64,000 nucleotides of DNA, taken from assembly GCA_036245525.1 (NCBI GenBank), contig BTPG01000007.1, positions 162,250,063-162,314,062 of the forward strand, given 5' to 3'. This document shows positions 22,167-34,100 of the stretch, in pieces. Position 1 is the first letter of the stretch; every line of letters starts with the position of its first letter. Origin of the DNA: Semisulcospira habei (taxonomy: Eukaryota > Mollusca > Gastropoda > Semisulcospiridae). Made by a program: the position numbers and the translations under genes. The notes under the pieces were generated by a model. That model searched no databases, was not told the origin of the DNA, and was given only the letters and a program-made list of their open reading frames with translations.

Positions 22167-25100
22167 CTGTGAAAACAGACATAGTCAAGAAATGACTTTC
22201 CAAGCTAACACCATAATTTACAATGGACATATGATATCTTTAGAACACTTTTGTTTAAAAGATGTCCCCGCCACACACTCTGTGCAAATATTACTTCATT
22301 TCGAACAAATTTTGTTATGTCCAAAGTTTACAGCAGTAATAAGGGAACAAGACAGTGACACTGATGTTCAATAAAGAGAGATTAGAATTGCCCTTACAAG
22401 CTATCTGACCACATTGTACACTGGGCAGCACAACTCTAAACTTGTTCATATTTGAAAGAAAGTTTTTCCTTTGGTCTTCTTCAGACAATGGTGGGGGGAC
22501 ATGTTTTATGACTCTAAAGTAAAATGAATTTTTTTTCTAAAATGTATTTTTCTAAAATGTATTTTTTTGAAAAATACTTACCGATGGCATTACTATCTGG
22601 AATACACTCTATTGCCTATAGATTTCAGCAAAAGTTGTGTGTAGCACACAACTGGGGAGGAGACACCGGGGATCCAAGCACTATGACCCCGGGTGGCCTC
22701 CCCTTACTACCCTATCCCGGCGAGCACAGGGCGACCTCGTCAGTTTCACACTTAGCCACAAAAGGCAAGCGGGGCAGGTGGGAGGGCCATCCGAGTAATG
22801 CCATCGGTAAGTATTTTTCAAAAAAATACATTTTAGAAAAAAAATTCATTTGTTTTTTCAAAATACATTACCGATGGCATTACTATCTGGAAGAATGGCG
22901 AACAGGCGGAGGTGCCGTATCTAACCATAACCCAACCACTCCGCCGGCCCCATCGAGAGAGAACTCCCGACGATTTCAGCTATGATGTGCCTAAGACGCC
23001 AGCGGCGCTCGGAGGGAGTGCTGGGCCGCGGAGATGTCGCCCACCCGTGCCCGGGAGTCACGTTGGCCGGATAGGTCTCTAAGGTAGAAGCGTGCGAAAG
23101 TGGAGTCTGAGCGCCAGCCACCCGCTGTCACAATATCTTTGACCGAGCAGTTGCGGTCCAGGGCTAGACTGGTGGCTACTGCTCTCACTTCATGCGCCAG
23201 GATTTGGAAAAGCTTAGCGCCGCGTGGGGAGAGGTCTTGGTAGGCTGACCTAATCACCCACCGCAGCCAGGATGACACGGTCTGGGCCGAGATGTCGTGT
23301 CTGCCCGCGGACAAGGTAAGAAGAGGCGCGAGCGCCCCCGGCGCTGCGGCTTAGAGCTTACTTACTTACTTACGCCTGTCACCCCTACCTGGGTATATGC
23401 CGTCGACGAGAGACCTCCAGCAACTCCTGTCCTGTGCTTCTCCTTCGATTCTACTCCAGGTGGTTCCCAGTCTCTTGATGTCTGCTTGGAGGTCTCGACG
23501 CCAGGAGTTTCTCGGCCTACCTCTTTTCCTCTTTCCCTGGGGGTTCCATGACAATGCCTGCCTAGTGATACTGGAAGCTGGCTTTCTCAGACTGTGACCA
23601 ATCCATCCCCATCTTCTTCGCCCAATTTCATTCTCTGCTGTTATCTGCTCTGTTCTCTCCCAGAGTCTGACGTTGCTGATCTTCTCTGGCCAGTGGATTT
23701 TCAAAATTTTTCTAAGGCAACTGTTCATGAAGGTCTGCACTCTGTTGACTGTGGTTTTTGTCAATCTCCATGTCTCTGCTCCATATAGGAGAACTGCTTT
23801 TACATTGGAGTTGAAAATCCGGACTTTGGTGTGTTGTGACAGCTCTCTGGAACTCCACACTTTTTTCAACTGGAGAAAGGCTGCTCTGGCTTTACCGATT
23901 CGTGCTCTGACATCTGCATCAGTGCCGCCTTTTTTGTCTATGATGCTCCCGAGATAGGTGAAGGACTCCACCTCCTCCAACGGGGTGCCAGCAAGCAAGA
24001 CTGGTTCTTCCCTGGTTGCATTCAGCCTCATTGTCTTTGTTTTCTGTTTGTGAATGGTGAGGCCCACTTGGGACGAGATGTCAGCAAGCCTCGTGGTCTT
24101 GTCCTGCATTTGTTGATGAGTGTGGGACAGTAATGCCAAGTCGTCTGCAAAATCGAGGTCGTCAAGCTGTGTCCACAGTGTCCACTGTATTCCATTTCGT
24201 CTGTGCTCTGTGGTCATCTTCATGACCCAGTCTATGGCCAGTAGGAAGAGGAACGGAGACAGCAGACACCCCTGCCTGACACCGGTTCGACCTGGAGCTC
24301 TCTGGTGAACTGCCCTTCGTGGATCACGCGACATGTCATGCCATCATAGCTGCTCTTGATCAGGCGGACGAGCTTTGTGGGTACACCGTAGTGTCATAGG
24401 AGTTTCCACAGAGTCTCTCGGTCCACGCTGTCAAATGCTTTCTCATAATCCACAAAGTTGACGTACAGCGGGGAGCTCCACTCCAGAGACTGTTCCACGA
24501 TGATGCGGAGAGTGGCGATCTGGTCTGTACATGATCGGTTCTTCCTGAATCCTGCTTGCTGGTCTCTCAGCTGGGGGTCAACGGAGCTCTTCATTCTCTC
24601 TAGGATGATCCTGTTGAAGACCTTTCCTGGTACTGACAGCAAGGTGATTCCTCTGTAGTTGGAACACTTACTGAGGTCGCCTTTCTTGGAAAGCTTGATT
24701 AGGTACCCCTCCTTCCAGTCAGCTGGCATCACCTCCTCTTCCCAGATCTTTCCAAACAGTGGGTACAGCATCTCAACTGTTGTCTCTAGGTCTGCTTTCA
24801 GAGACTCCGCTGGGATGCCATCTGGCCCTGCTGCTTTGCCATTCTTCAAAAATGCCACTGCTTTTCTGATCTCTTCCCGGCTGGGTCTGTCACAGCTGAT
24901 GGGTAGGTCGGTCTCTGCCGGCTGGATGTCGGGGGGGTCGGGTGGGCTAGGTCTGTTCAGTAACTCTTCAAAATACTCGGCCCATCTGTCGAGTTGGTCT
25001 GCTCTGTCTGCAATAGGCTTGCCTTCTTTGTCTTTTACTGGTCTTTCTGTATGGCCATACTTACCCGACATCATAGACAAAAACGGCGGCACTGATGCAG

Positions 25101-28100
25101 ATGTCAGAGCACGAATCGGTAAAGCCAGAGCAGCCTTTCTCCAGTTGAAAAAAGTGTGGAGTTCCAGAGAGCTGTCACAACACACCAAAGTCCGGATTTT
25201 CAACTCCAATGTAAAAGCAGTTCTCCTATATGGAGCAGAGACATGGAGATTGACAAAAACCACAGTCAACAGAGTACAGACCTTCATGAACAGTTGCCTT
25301 AGAAGAATTTTGAAAATCCACTGGCCACAGAAGATCAGCAACGTCAGACTCTGGGAGAGAACAGAGCAGATAACAGCAGAGAATGAAATTGGGCGAAGAA
25401 GATGGGGATGGATCGGTCACAGTCTGAGAAAGCCAGCTTCGAGTATCACTAGGCAGGCATTGTCATGGAACCCCCAGGGAAAGAGGAAAAGAGGTAGGCC
25501 GAGAAACTCCTGGCGTCGAGACCTCCAAGCAGACATCAAGAGACTGGGAACCACCTGGAGTAGAATCGAAGGAGAAGCACAGGACAGGAGTTGCTGGAGG
25601 TCTCTCGTCGACGGCCTATACCCGGGTAGGGGTGACAGGCGTAAGTAAGTAAGTAATACTTACCCGACAATCTTCTGGTAATGTCGTAGAGCTGTTTCAT
25701 GTTGCCGCTGCCTGCTGCCTTTTCTGCCTCTGCTGCCAGGCTGTCTGTGTAGGCCCTCTTGTCTGCCCTGATACTCCTCTTCACCTCGCGGTTGGCTTCC
25801 GAGTATTCCCCCTGTGCCCTTACTTTGGCTGCTCTCGTGCGACTGTTGTTGACCGCTGCTTTCTTCTGCTTCCTCGCTTCTATCTTCTTCAAGGTCTGTG
25901 CCGACAGCCAGTCCTTGTGGTGGTGTTTCCTGAACCCTACAGTGTCTTTGCAGGTTGAGTTCAGCGCCTCTCTAACTGCCTTCCACTGCTGCTCTGTGGT
26001 GACCGCCTCCTCTTCATTTACTAGCTCCTGTAGCGCTTGAAACCGGTTGGACAGCACCAGTTTGAACTCTTCTCTAACTCCAGTTTCTCTCAGGAGGCCT
26101 ACATTATAGCGCTGTCTTCTTGTTGTCTCTGTGCGGCTTTTCTTTAGCTTGAGCTTCATTCTTAAGGTAAGCAGATGGTGGTCTGAGGCGACATCTGCTC
26201 CCCTCCTCACTCGAACATCTTGAAGGGATCTTCTAAATTTCTTGCTAATGCAGATATGGTCTATTTGGTTCTCTGTTGTATGGTCAGGTGAGACCCAAGT
26301 TGCTTTGTGTATTCTTCTGTGTGGGAAGATGCTGCCTCCAATGACAAGTCGGTTTAGAGCACAAAAGTCTACAAACCTCTCCCCGTTCTCACTCATCTCC
26401 GAGCCTAGTCCCTGTCTCCCCATCACCTCTTCGTATCCGGTGTTGTCCTCCCCTATTTTGGCATTAAAATCGCCCATGACGATGGTGATGTCTCGCTCCG
26501 CACATTTGTCCACGGCACTCTGGAGTCGGTCGTAGAACTCTTGTTTCTCTTCCTCGTCACTGTCATTGGTGGGCGCATAACACTGGATGACGTTCAGCTT
26601 GAGCTTTTTCTTGGTTCTAAAGGCTGCTGTTATAATTCTTGGCCCAAGAGGTTCCCAGCCCATCAGCGCTCTCTGTGCCACTGGTGACAGCATGAGTGCT
26701 ACTCCTTCTGTATGGGGGGTGCGGCTTAGAGCGGCGCAGGTAATCTTTAGCGCCCGCACTGGGTCCTGTTGCCGCGATCCAGGGGAGAGGTCCGCTCCAC
26801 GCAGGGGCCGTATAGTTAGCACCTGAGGAGCCGCCGCGGGGCGGCGGTTCTTGGCCAGGAAGGACGGATCGGGGAGCAGCTGCGCAGAGCCGTCGGAACG
26901 AAACTGCAAACAGGCTGGGAGCATCGAGAGCGCGTGAAGCTCGCTGACTCGGGACGCTGTAGCGAGAGCCAGAAGGAAACAGGTTTTCCGGGTCAAGTCT
27001 GAGAACCGAGCCAAGGGGAGGGGCTCAAACCGGTCCGTATTCAACCACGTCAGTACCCAGGCAAGATCCCACCGGGGTACTAGGGAACGTGAAACCGGAC
27101 GTCGGAGTTCAAAATGAGCCAGTAAATCCGACAGATCCTTGCAGGCGCCTGGGTCCGGAAGACACAGGTGACGGTAGGTGTCCGCGATCATAGCGCGGTA
27201 GCCCTTGATGGTGACCGGGGCTAAGCCCCGGTCGTCGAAGAGCCACAGGAAGAACTCCGCCAGTTGGTGGGAGGCTAGGTTAGTGGGAGGGAGCCCATGG
27301 GAGGTGCACCAGGTCTGAAAGACCCTCCACTTGCCTTCGTACACCTTCCTTGTAGAGAGTCTGCGGGCTGCTGCAATTGCCGCCACTGCAGCATCCGAGA
27401 AACCTCCAGCGGCGAGGGCTTGCCGGACAACCTTCAAGCGTGTAGGCGGAGGCGTTCGGGGCACGGATGGAAAAGCTGCTGACGGGGCTGCTTGAGCATC
27501 GTGGGAGGGGTAGGAAGCTCCAGGGGAGGGTCCATCGCAAGCGCGAGGAGGTCCGTGGTCCAGCTCTTGGTCCAGTTGAAGGGGGCCACCAGCAGGAGGA
27601 CCGCCGAGCATCCCAGAAGCTTCCGCAGTACCTTCGGAACGAGGACTGACGGGGGGGTAGGCGTAAGCAATCAGGCCGTCCCAAGGAATGGCGAGCGCGT
27701 CCACTGCCCAAGCGAGTGGATCCGGGACTGGAGAGACGTAGACCGGGAGCTGGTTGTTCCATCTGGTGGCAAACAGATCCACTAGCTGCGTTTCCCAGTG
27801 AGAGCAGATCAGGCGAAAAATATCCGGGCGTAGGGACCACTCCGTGTGGAGCAACTGTCCACGACGAGACAGGGCGTCCGCCATCACGTTGAGGTGGCCA
27901 GGGATGTGGCGGGCTCGTAGGGTAATGCCTCGATCCCTGCACCAGAGGAGAAGGTGGTACAGAAGAATGCAAAGGGAGGGCGAGTGAGTGCCCCCCTGAT
28001 TCTGTATGTAAGCCACCACCGTCGAGTTGTCGGAGAGCACGAGGACTTCCTGATTGGCCAAGGTCTCCTGCCAAACGTCGAGTGCCAACCCAACTGCCTT

Positions 28101-31100
28101 CAGCTCCAGCCAGTTGATGTGATTCCCTAACCGCTCCCGAGGCCAAACGCCCGAGGCCGAGAGAAAATCCGGTAACAGGTGCGCGCCCCAGCCGGCCTGG
28201 CTCGCATCTGTACAGAGAGACCACCGAGGCGGCGGGGAGTGTAGGGGCACCCCCGAAGCCAGCCAAGCGAGGTCCGCCCAACTCTCGAGGTGAGGACGAG
28301 CCAGAGGCGTGACTGGTACTAGATCCGACAGAGCGCCCGAGGAGGGTCGCCAGTGAAGAAGGAGATGTAGCTGGAGAGGCCGAGCGTAAGGTCTGCCCAA
28401 GGGAAGCAGGTCCGCAGCCGCACTGAGGAGGCCCAGGCGTTGAAGCCAGACCCTGGCAGTGAAGGAGGATCCCATCCCCATCGGAGTCGCTAAGTCGACG
28501 ATCTTCTGTCGCCTGGCCAGAGGCAGGCTGACAAGGTTGAGGTCGGTCAGGAATTCCATCCCCAGATGTAGAAACCGTCGAGAGGGAGAAAGATCGGATT
28601 TCCCCAAATTGAGTAGGAAACCTAGACAACGCAGAAGGGAAAGCAGGGCATCCCTGTCCGTCTGGAGGGCTGCGGAAACCAAGTTGCGCAGTAGAAGGTC
28701 GTCCAAGTAATTGGAGGCCGGGCTCAAGGAGCGCTGACGGAAGTAGGCTATCACGGCGTCGAGCAGTCTTGTAAATACCCACGGACTGATGTTGAGGCCG
28801 AAAGGAAGGGCGCAGAACTGGTAGACGATACCCCCAAAGTCAAACCGAAGGTACCGGCGAGACGACGGATGAATCGGGACGTGCAGATAGGCGTCTGACA
28901 GACCGAGGCTGATCGCAAAGTCCATCGGCCAGACGGCCGCACGGAGTGTCCTGGCCGTCTCCATCCTGAAGCGAGGGGCCAAAATGAACTTGTTTAGCGC
29001 TGATAAGTGGACGCCACTTGCCGCCTGGTTTGGGAACTAGAAGAGTCGGCTGTAGAACGCCGGAGAGTCCTGCCGCGAAACCACCGCTGTCGCCGCTTTG
29101 GTGAGGAGGGTAGCCACTTCCCCGCGCAGAGCGTCCGCCTGTGTGCCGTCGAGCGGTTCCTGGGTCCACATGGGTGATCTGCGAAGAGGCGGAGGCGACA
29201 GGAACGAAAGTTGCAGGCCTGCGGTAATGGTGGAAAGAATCCAGGGGTCGTCCGGGAACAGCGATCTCCAATTCGCTGAAGAGCGACAGCCACCCGCCGA
29301 CAGGAGACCCGAGTACTGAGGGCGGGGGCGGAGGCGGGGGCGAGTCAATGAGCCCGACCGCGGCCCGATCTACGGGCACCGCGGGGCCAAGCAGGGCGAG
29401 GGGCGGGGCCAGCCTGAGTAGCCTGGAATGGACGGGCCCGACCTCGTGAAGATCTGACTGTAGGAACGGAGGGCCTGAAAGACCGCCGGGCACGACCCCC
29501 GGCCGGGCGGGGGGCGCGAAAGCGGGTCGAGGCTGGGTTAGATGCAGGCTTGGGCCACAAGTCCTTGGAAGATTCCTTAACGGTGTGCCAAGTGTCGCCG
29601 AACAGCTGAGGACCACCAAGGGGGGCTTGACGGAGCTGGGTCTTCACTGACAAGGGAAGGTCCGAGCAGAGGCGCAAAAGGGTATCCCTCCTCCAGAGGT
29701 CGCAATTGGCAGCTGCTGCCATGGCGCTGGCGGAAGAATGGTAGGCCCGCTATCAGGATGGACTGCACGTCACGAAGCGGGGACTGAACCTCCAGGTCCC
29801 ACGTATCCTGTAGGCACTGCAGGGCTGCCTGGGTAGCCAGTTCCAAAAAACCCGAGCACGCCAGCGAGTTCCGCGCTAAGGAGGCGATCCTGTCGAGAGG
29901 CCGAGGCCACGAGTTTTGGACGAGTCTGCGGCCGCCCGCCTGTACTAAGGCCGCCGCATCCACCAATGGAAGAGGTATGGCGAAGGCTTGGGAGTGTCCA
30001 GCGTACCAGGCCTGGCGGAAACTTAAGTTGATTCCCACCGGCCATCGAGCGGCGGTAAAGTATCCCGTGTCGCCGAAAGCGTCGTTTCGCAGCTGGGCGG
30101 AGAAAGCATCGGTGAGGTCCCGGAAGCCGGCTGGCTGCGGGAGGGACTTGCGGCGCTTGACTTGCCTCTGCGCGTCGACCATGGCCGAAGCCTGTCTCTT
30201 CGGAGGAGGCGAAGGCGGACAGAAGTCGGGCGGTAGGTACTTGGCGATAAGCCTGGAAGCCTCACCCAGAGCGTGGACCGTCTGTGATCCGAGCGATGGG
30301 CCGGCAACGTCTGACGAGGCGGAGGCCGACGAGACAGCGGAAAGGTGGGAAGGAGAACCAGCCGCCGAGTCCTGCAAGAAGATCGCCGAGGCCGAGTCCG
30401 TCGGATGAAGGCTGAGGACGTCCGGTTCCAAAAACTGATCTTCTCGCGGCAAAGACGAAAGGGGCGAGCGGCTACGAGAGCGTCGCACCGCCGTACGCGA
30501 GGTAGACGCAGCCGCCCGCGACGCACACAAAGAGGGGTGCCGCGGCAACGGAGGGACCGTGGCAAAGCGACGGTCCACCTCGAAGTCGGGATCCGCACGC
30601 GGAAGCCGACGTGAGTGACAAATCCACGATCGGAATACCGAGGAAGTGGCCTGGTCACCCCTGGCCCGCCCGGGAGAACCGGTGCGGGGGGGGGGGACCG
30701 CAAAGTGTCTCTCCTAGCCCGCTCAGGAAAGGCGGAGCGGGGAGGGGACGAATACCGGGCACGCGGCCCCCCGTCCGATGTTTCGGACCGTGGAGGACGC
30801 GCGATGATGTCACACCGGGCCCGCCTGGTCGATACGAGGCGGGGGGGGGGGGGGGGGGGGACAGTCTAGGGTCACGCCAAGCCCGCTCAGGAAAGGCGGA
30901 GCGGGGAGGGGACGATTTATGAGCCCGCTGCCCCAGCTCCGAAGCCTCGGAGCGAGGGGGGCGAGGGTCCAAGTCACACCGGGCCCGTCTGGTCGATACG
31001 AAACGGGGGGGGGGACAGTCTAAGGTCACGCCAAGCCCGCTCAGGCGAAGCGAAGCGGGGAGGGGACAATTTATGTGCACGCGACCCCCGCTCCGACGCC

Positions 31101-31161
31101 TCGGAGCGTGGGGGGCGAGAGTCAACCACACCCCGGGCCCGCCCAGGCGATACGGGGCGGG

Positions 31162-31196
<35 letters not shown>

Positions 31197-34100
31197 AAGA
31201 AAGCGAAGCATGCCGTGCCCGTTCGGAAAATACAGAGCGGGGAGGCAGCATTACTAACGGTCTCGAGTCACGTTCCGAAGCCTCGGTGCGTGAGCGAGAG
31301 CTTTTCTTATCACGTTTACTCTCTTTCTTATGCTTGCGTTCAGTCACCCGCCCCCGCTCCGGAGACCTAGAGCCGGGGGTGGCCGACGAACGCTCATCTC
31401 TCCCAAACCGCTCGCCCGAAGCAGAGCGGGGGGTGGGAAACAATATGGGGCTCAAGCCACGCGCTAACGAAGCAGAGCGTGGGGAGCGTGACTCTGAAAC
31501 TCGCCTACCCTGCTCCGAAGACTCGGAGAGGGGAGGGAGAACCTGCGAGGTAAGGGTACAAGAAGGGGACTTACCTGTGGGCCGGAAAGCCCGAACGACG
31601 GAGCGGAGAGGAGCCCGAAGCGCCGAGGGAAGTACGTCCACCCGTGGAGGATCCCGGGGAGACAGAAGCGGGCGAGGGGCCCGGTCACGCCTGTAGAAGT
31701 CCCACATGCACGACCACCGGTCTTCCGTCCAAGCGGCGCAACGTCACACGTTCCGTCCGAAGAACAGCCCGAACACAGCAAGCAAGAGTCGTGTGCATCA
31801 TCCGGCCACTGTAAGTCCCCGCAAGGCGGCAAGTCTTCGACCCAGAAGAAGCCGTAAGGCCCTAAGCCAACTACGCCAGCGAAGAAAGTCAACCGTGCAC
31901 AAAACAGCAGGGCACAAGTCACGTGCGTTGTCGAACCCCAAGGCCAAGCCAAGGGTGAACTCACAAAGTCAGAGCCGGTATAAACCGGTCGGCGCACAGT
32001 TCACAATGAGTCCAATTGTCAAAAGGAAAAGCCACGAATGTAGTGAGTCCAGGGCTGAATCGACGACTCCAATTCAAGCCCACAGTCAAACACCACTGAA
32101 ACCGAAAAAACCCGTTGAACGGAGAAAGGCAAAAACTCGACCGTCCCCGGTCGAGCTATGAGTGAAACTGACGAGGTTGCCCTGTGCTCGCCGGGATAGG
32201 GTAGTAAGGGGAGGCCACCCGGGTTCATAGTGCTTGGATCCCCGGTGTCTCCTCCCCAGTTGTGTGCTACACACAACTTTTGCTGAAATCTATAGGCAAT
32301 AGAGTGTATTCCAGATAGTAATGCCATCGGTAATGTATTTTGAAAAAACAAACAAACACACACAATACCTGTGAGGGGAAGAAGGTGGGGCCGTTATGAT
32401 TGACATCTGTCACTGACGTTGGGTCATTGTGGGTGACCCCTGCCACAGGCCCTGGGACCACCAACGGAGATGGAGGCCTGAGAAAGAGACCGTTGCGAGC
32501 GCACGAAGCGTCATAGTTCAGCGCTCTCAGCAAGTTGACTGGGGCACTAGTTCTGAAAAAAGAATGAAAAAGAAAATCAGAGTTCACACTGCACAGGTCA
32601 ACCTCAGTATATTGTGACACCTGGGAGCAAAAAAATTTGACCATGTCATTGGCGTCAATGTGCTCCTAAAAGTCCTCTGGCTGACTCCAGCCGTATCGTG
32701 TGCAGGCCAACTACGGCTGGAGTCAGCAAGAGGACTTTTTGTTCAATGGCTACATGGGAGCCACAGACCTGACCATGTTATATCTGATGCACGCAATACT
32801 GCAGCTACATTTCTTCACAGTCAACAATGGGCATTTTCACAAAATTTTGATAGCACAGTTATTCAATGTTCAGCACACATAATTCGCTATCATTTCTACG
32901 TTTTGAACATTATTTTCATAACCTTTATGACTGGACAGTGTCTGTCTTGTACTGTGTTTGTCTTCAGAGTGATTGCTTGTGTGTCACATGAGCGTGTGTG
33001 TTGGGTTCAATTTGCGGCGCTTTGAGCCGATTCGCAGAATTGGGTAAAGCACCCATATAATAACCGGTATTATTATTATTATTACTTCAGACCAAGGAAA
33101 GTACCAAGGGCCCCAAATTTGTTTGCTATATTTGTAGTTTGTCATAAGAGAAGTAATTTATATAGAAAATTGCAAGAGTCCAATCTAAGAAATTTTCAAT
33201 TTTTTTGTAGACATTTTGCACACTAAACCCCACCCCATCCCCCTCTCTCCTGCTCTGACACAGTATAATGTACTTTGAAACCGTAATAAAAAAATTATAA
33301 CTCTTTCCATTTTGGAATTCATAACCATTTGCTGCCCCAACTGCACCTTCTGTTTTAAAATAATCACAAATAGGAATATTATCCTCAGCATTAATTTACC
33401 CCAGTTTGGAATTCACAGCCATTTTCCCACCACACAGCCCCTGCTTGGACAGTGTATGACTGCCAGCGGCACTGTAGAGGAAAGGATCCATAGTGAGGGT
33501 TTCTGGGAAAGTCACATGTTCCTGGCGTTTGATGAGGACTCCCACAGGGTGGATCTGCAACCTCTGGATGTGCAGACACAGGCACTGGGGTAGCTGCCCA
33601 CAGACAGACATGTTCAATTCTTAACCCATATCATACTGATGCTAAAAGCTTCAAATTTGTACACTGCCTTATGCAAGCTACATTACATAGTACTTACAGG
33701 TAAGGATGTAGACCAATGGCTTTAGTTCAAGGGTGGTGCCAGAATAGCTTGGCACCTAGAGGCACCAAGCTATTCTGGCACTAGCCTTGAACTATTTTAC
33801 ATGGGTGGGACCGAAAAAAAAGTTGAATCCTGAAGCGAAGGTCTTGGGGCACTTTTTACGTGAAAAAAAAAATGAATTTTTTCAATTAAAATGCATTTTT
33901 TTGAAAAATACTTACCGATGGTATTACACTTAGGAAATGGCTCTTAGCTGGCCTAATTTTAGCCAAATTTTGGTTGTGTCCGTATAAGGGGGTGTTGGCA
34001 GGAGTGGGGCGCCATAGACCATGCCAAACCCGAATAGCCTCCCCTTACTCACATCCGGTACAAGATTACCCAGCATACCCCAGTTTAGTTCTTAGCGAAC

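Larger units (their letters stand above)
22991..27630 (-). pseudogene. DIRS-A tyrosine recombinase, split by an RTE insertion
   Basis: The N-terminal part (about 26733-27630) contains the SAM-like domain (STRKVYEGKWRVFQTW) and the first catalytic Arg block (ATASRVSELHALS). The C-terminal part (22991-23357) contains AHEVRAVATS (His-x-x-Arg) and DSTFARFYLRDL (catalytic Tyr). Such enzymes join the element's circular DNA into the genome without endonuclease or integrase. The RTE at 23358-26719 separates the halves, so this copy is inactive. In the left half the recombinase runs on from RT/RNase H in one frame through a small indel. Confidence 0.85.
22522..32352 (-). mobile_element. DIRS-A, DIRS-type retrotransposon in USP30 intron 8
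   Basis: 9.8 kb including a nested RTE. The element's 5' end is at the right. Both ends carry ~190 bases in inverted orientation (from ATTACTATCTGGAATACACT at the left, its complement near 32330). Next to the left terminus lies an internal complementary region (22794-22895) whose two halves match the two outer ends joined together. Coding order on the minus strand: gag-like (about 29040-31990), RT/RNase H, tyrosine recombinase (22991-27600, split by an RTE). No target duplication; the junctions share only AAA, as expected for tyrosine-recombinase integration of a circle. Very similar to DIRS-B. Confidence 0.93.

Noticed and set aside
24394..25341. Minus-strand frame starting MLIFCGQWIFK
   Set aside because: Its first third is the antisense of the nested RTE tail, so the joined protein is an artefact.
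24659..25648. Long plus-strand frame with RTE-like C terminus
   Set aside because: Made by reading antisense RTE sequence into the inverted nested RTE tail; not a gene.
27280..28782. 500-codon minus-strand frame overlapping DIRS-A RT
   Set aside because: Alternate-frame translation of the RT/RNase H region, rich in Ser/Arg/Pro from GC bias; no domain. Only its last part (RKVYEG region) coincides with neighbouring true sequence.
29977..31696. Several long plus-strand frames across the DIRS-A gag
   Set aside because: Antisense shadows of GC-rich gag sequence; the same shadows appear in DIRS-B (45986-47605) and DIRS-D (54909-57384).
33302..33345. Extra copy of the end of USP30 exon 7 just downstream (TTTGGAATTCATAACCATTT)
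   Set aside because: Only about 25 bases of weak similarity to the exon end at 33403-33430; could be chance, too short to call a duplication.
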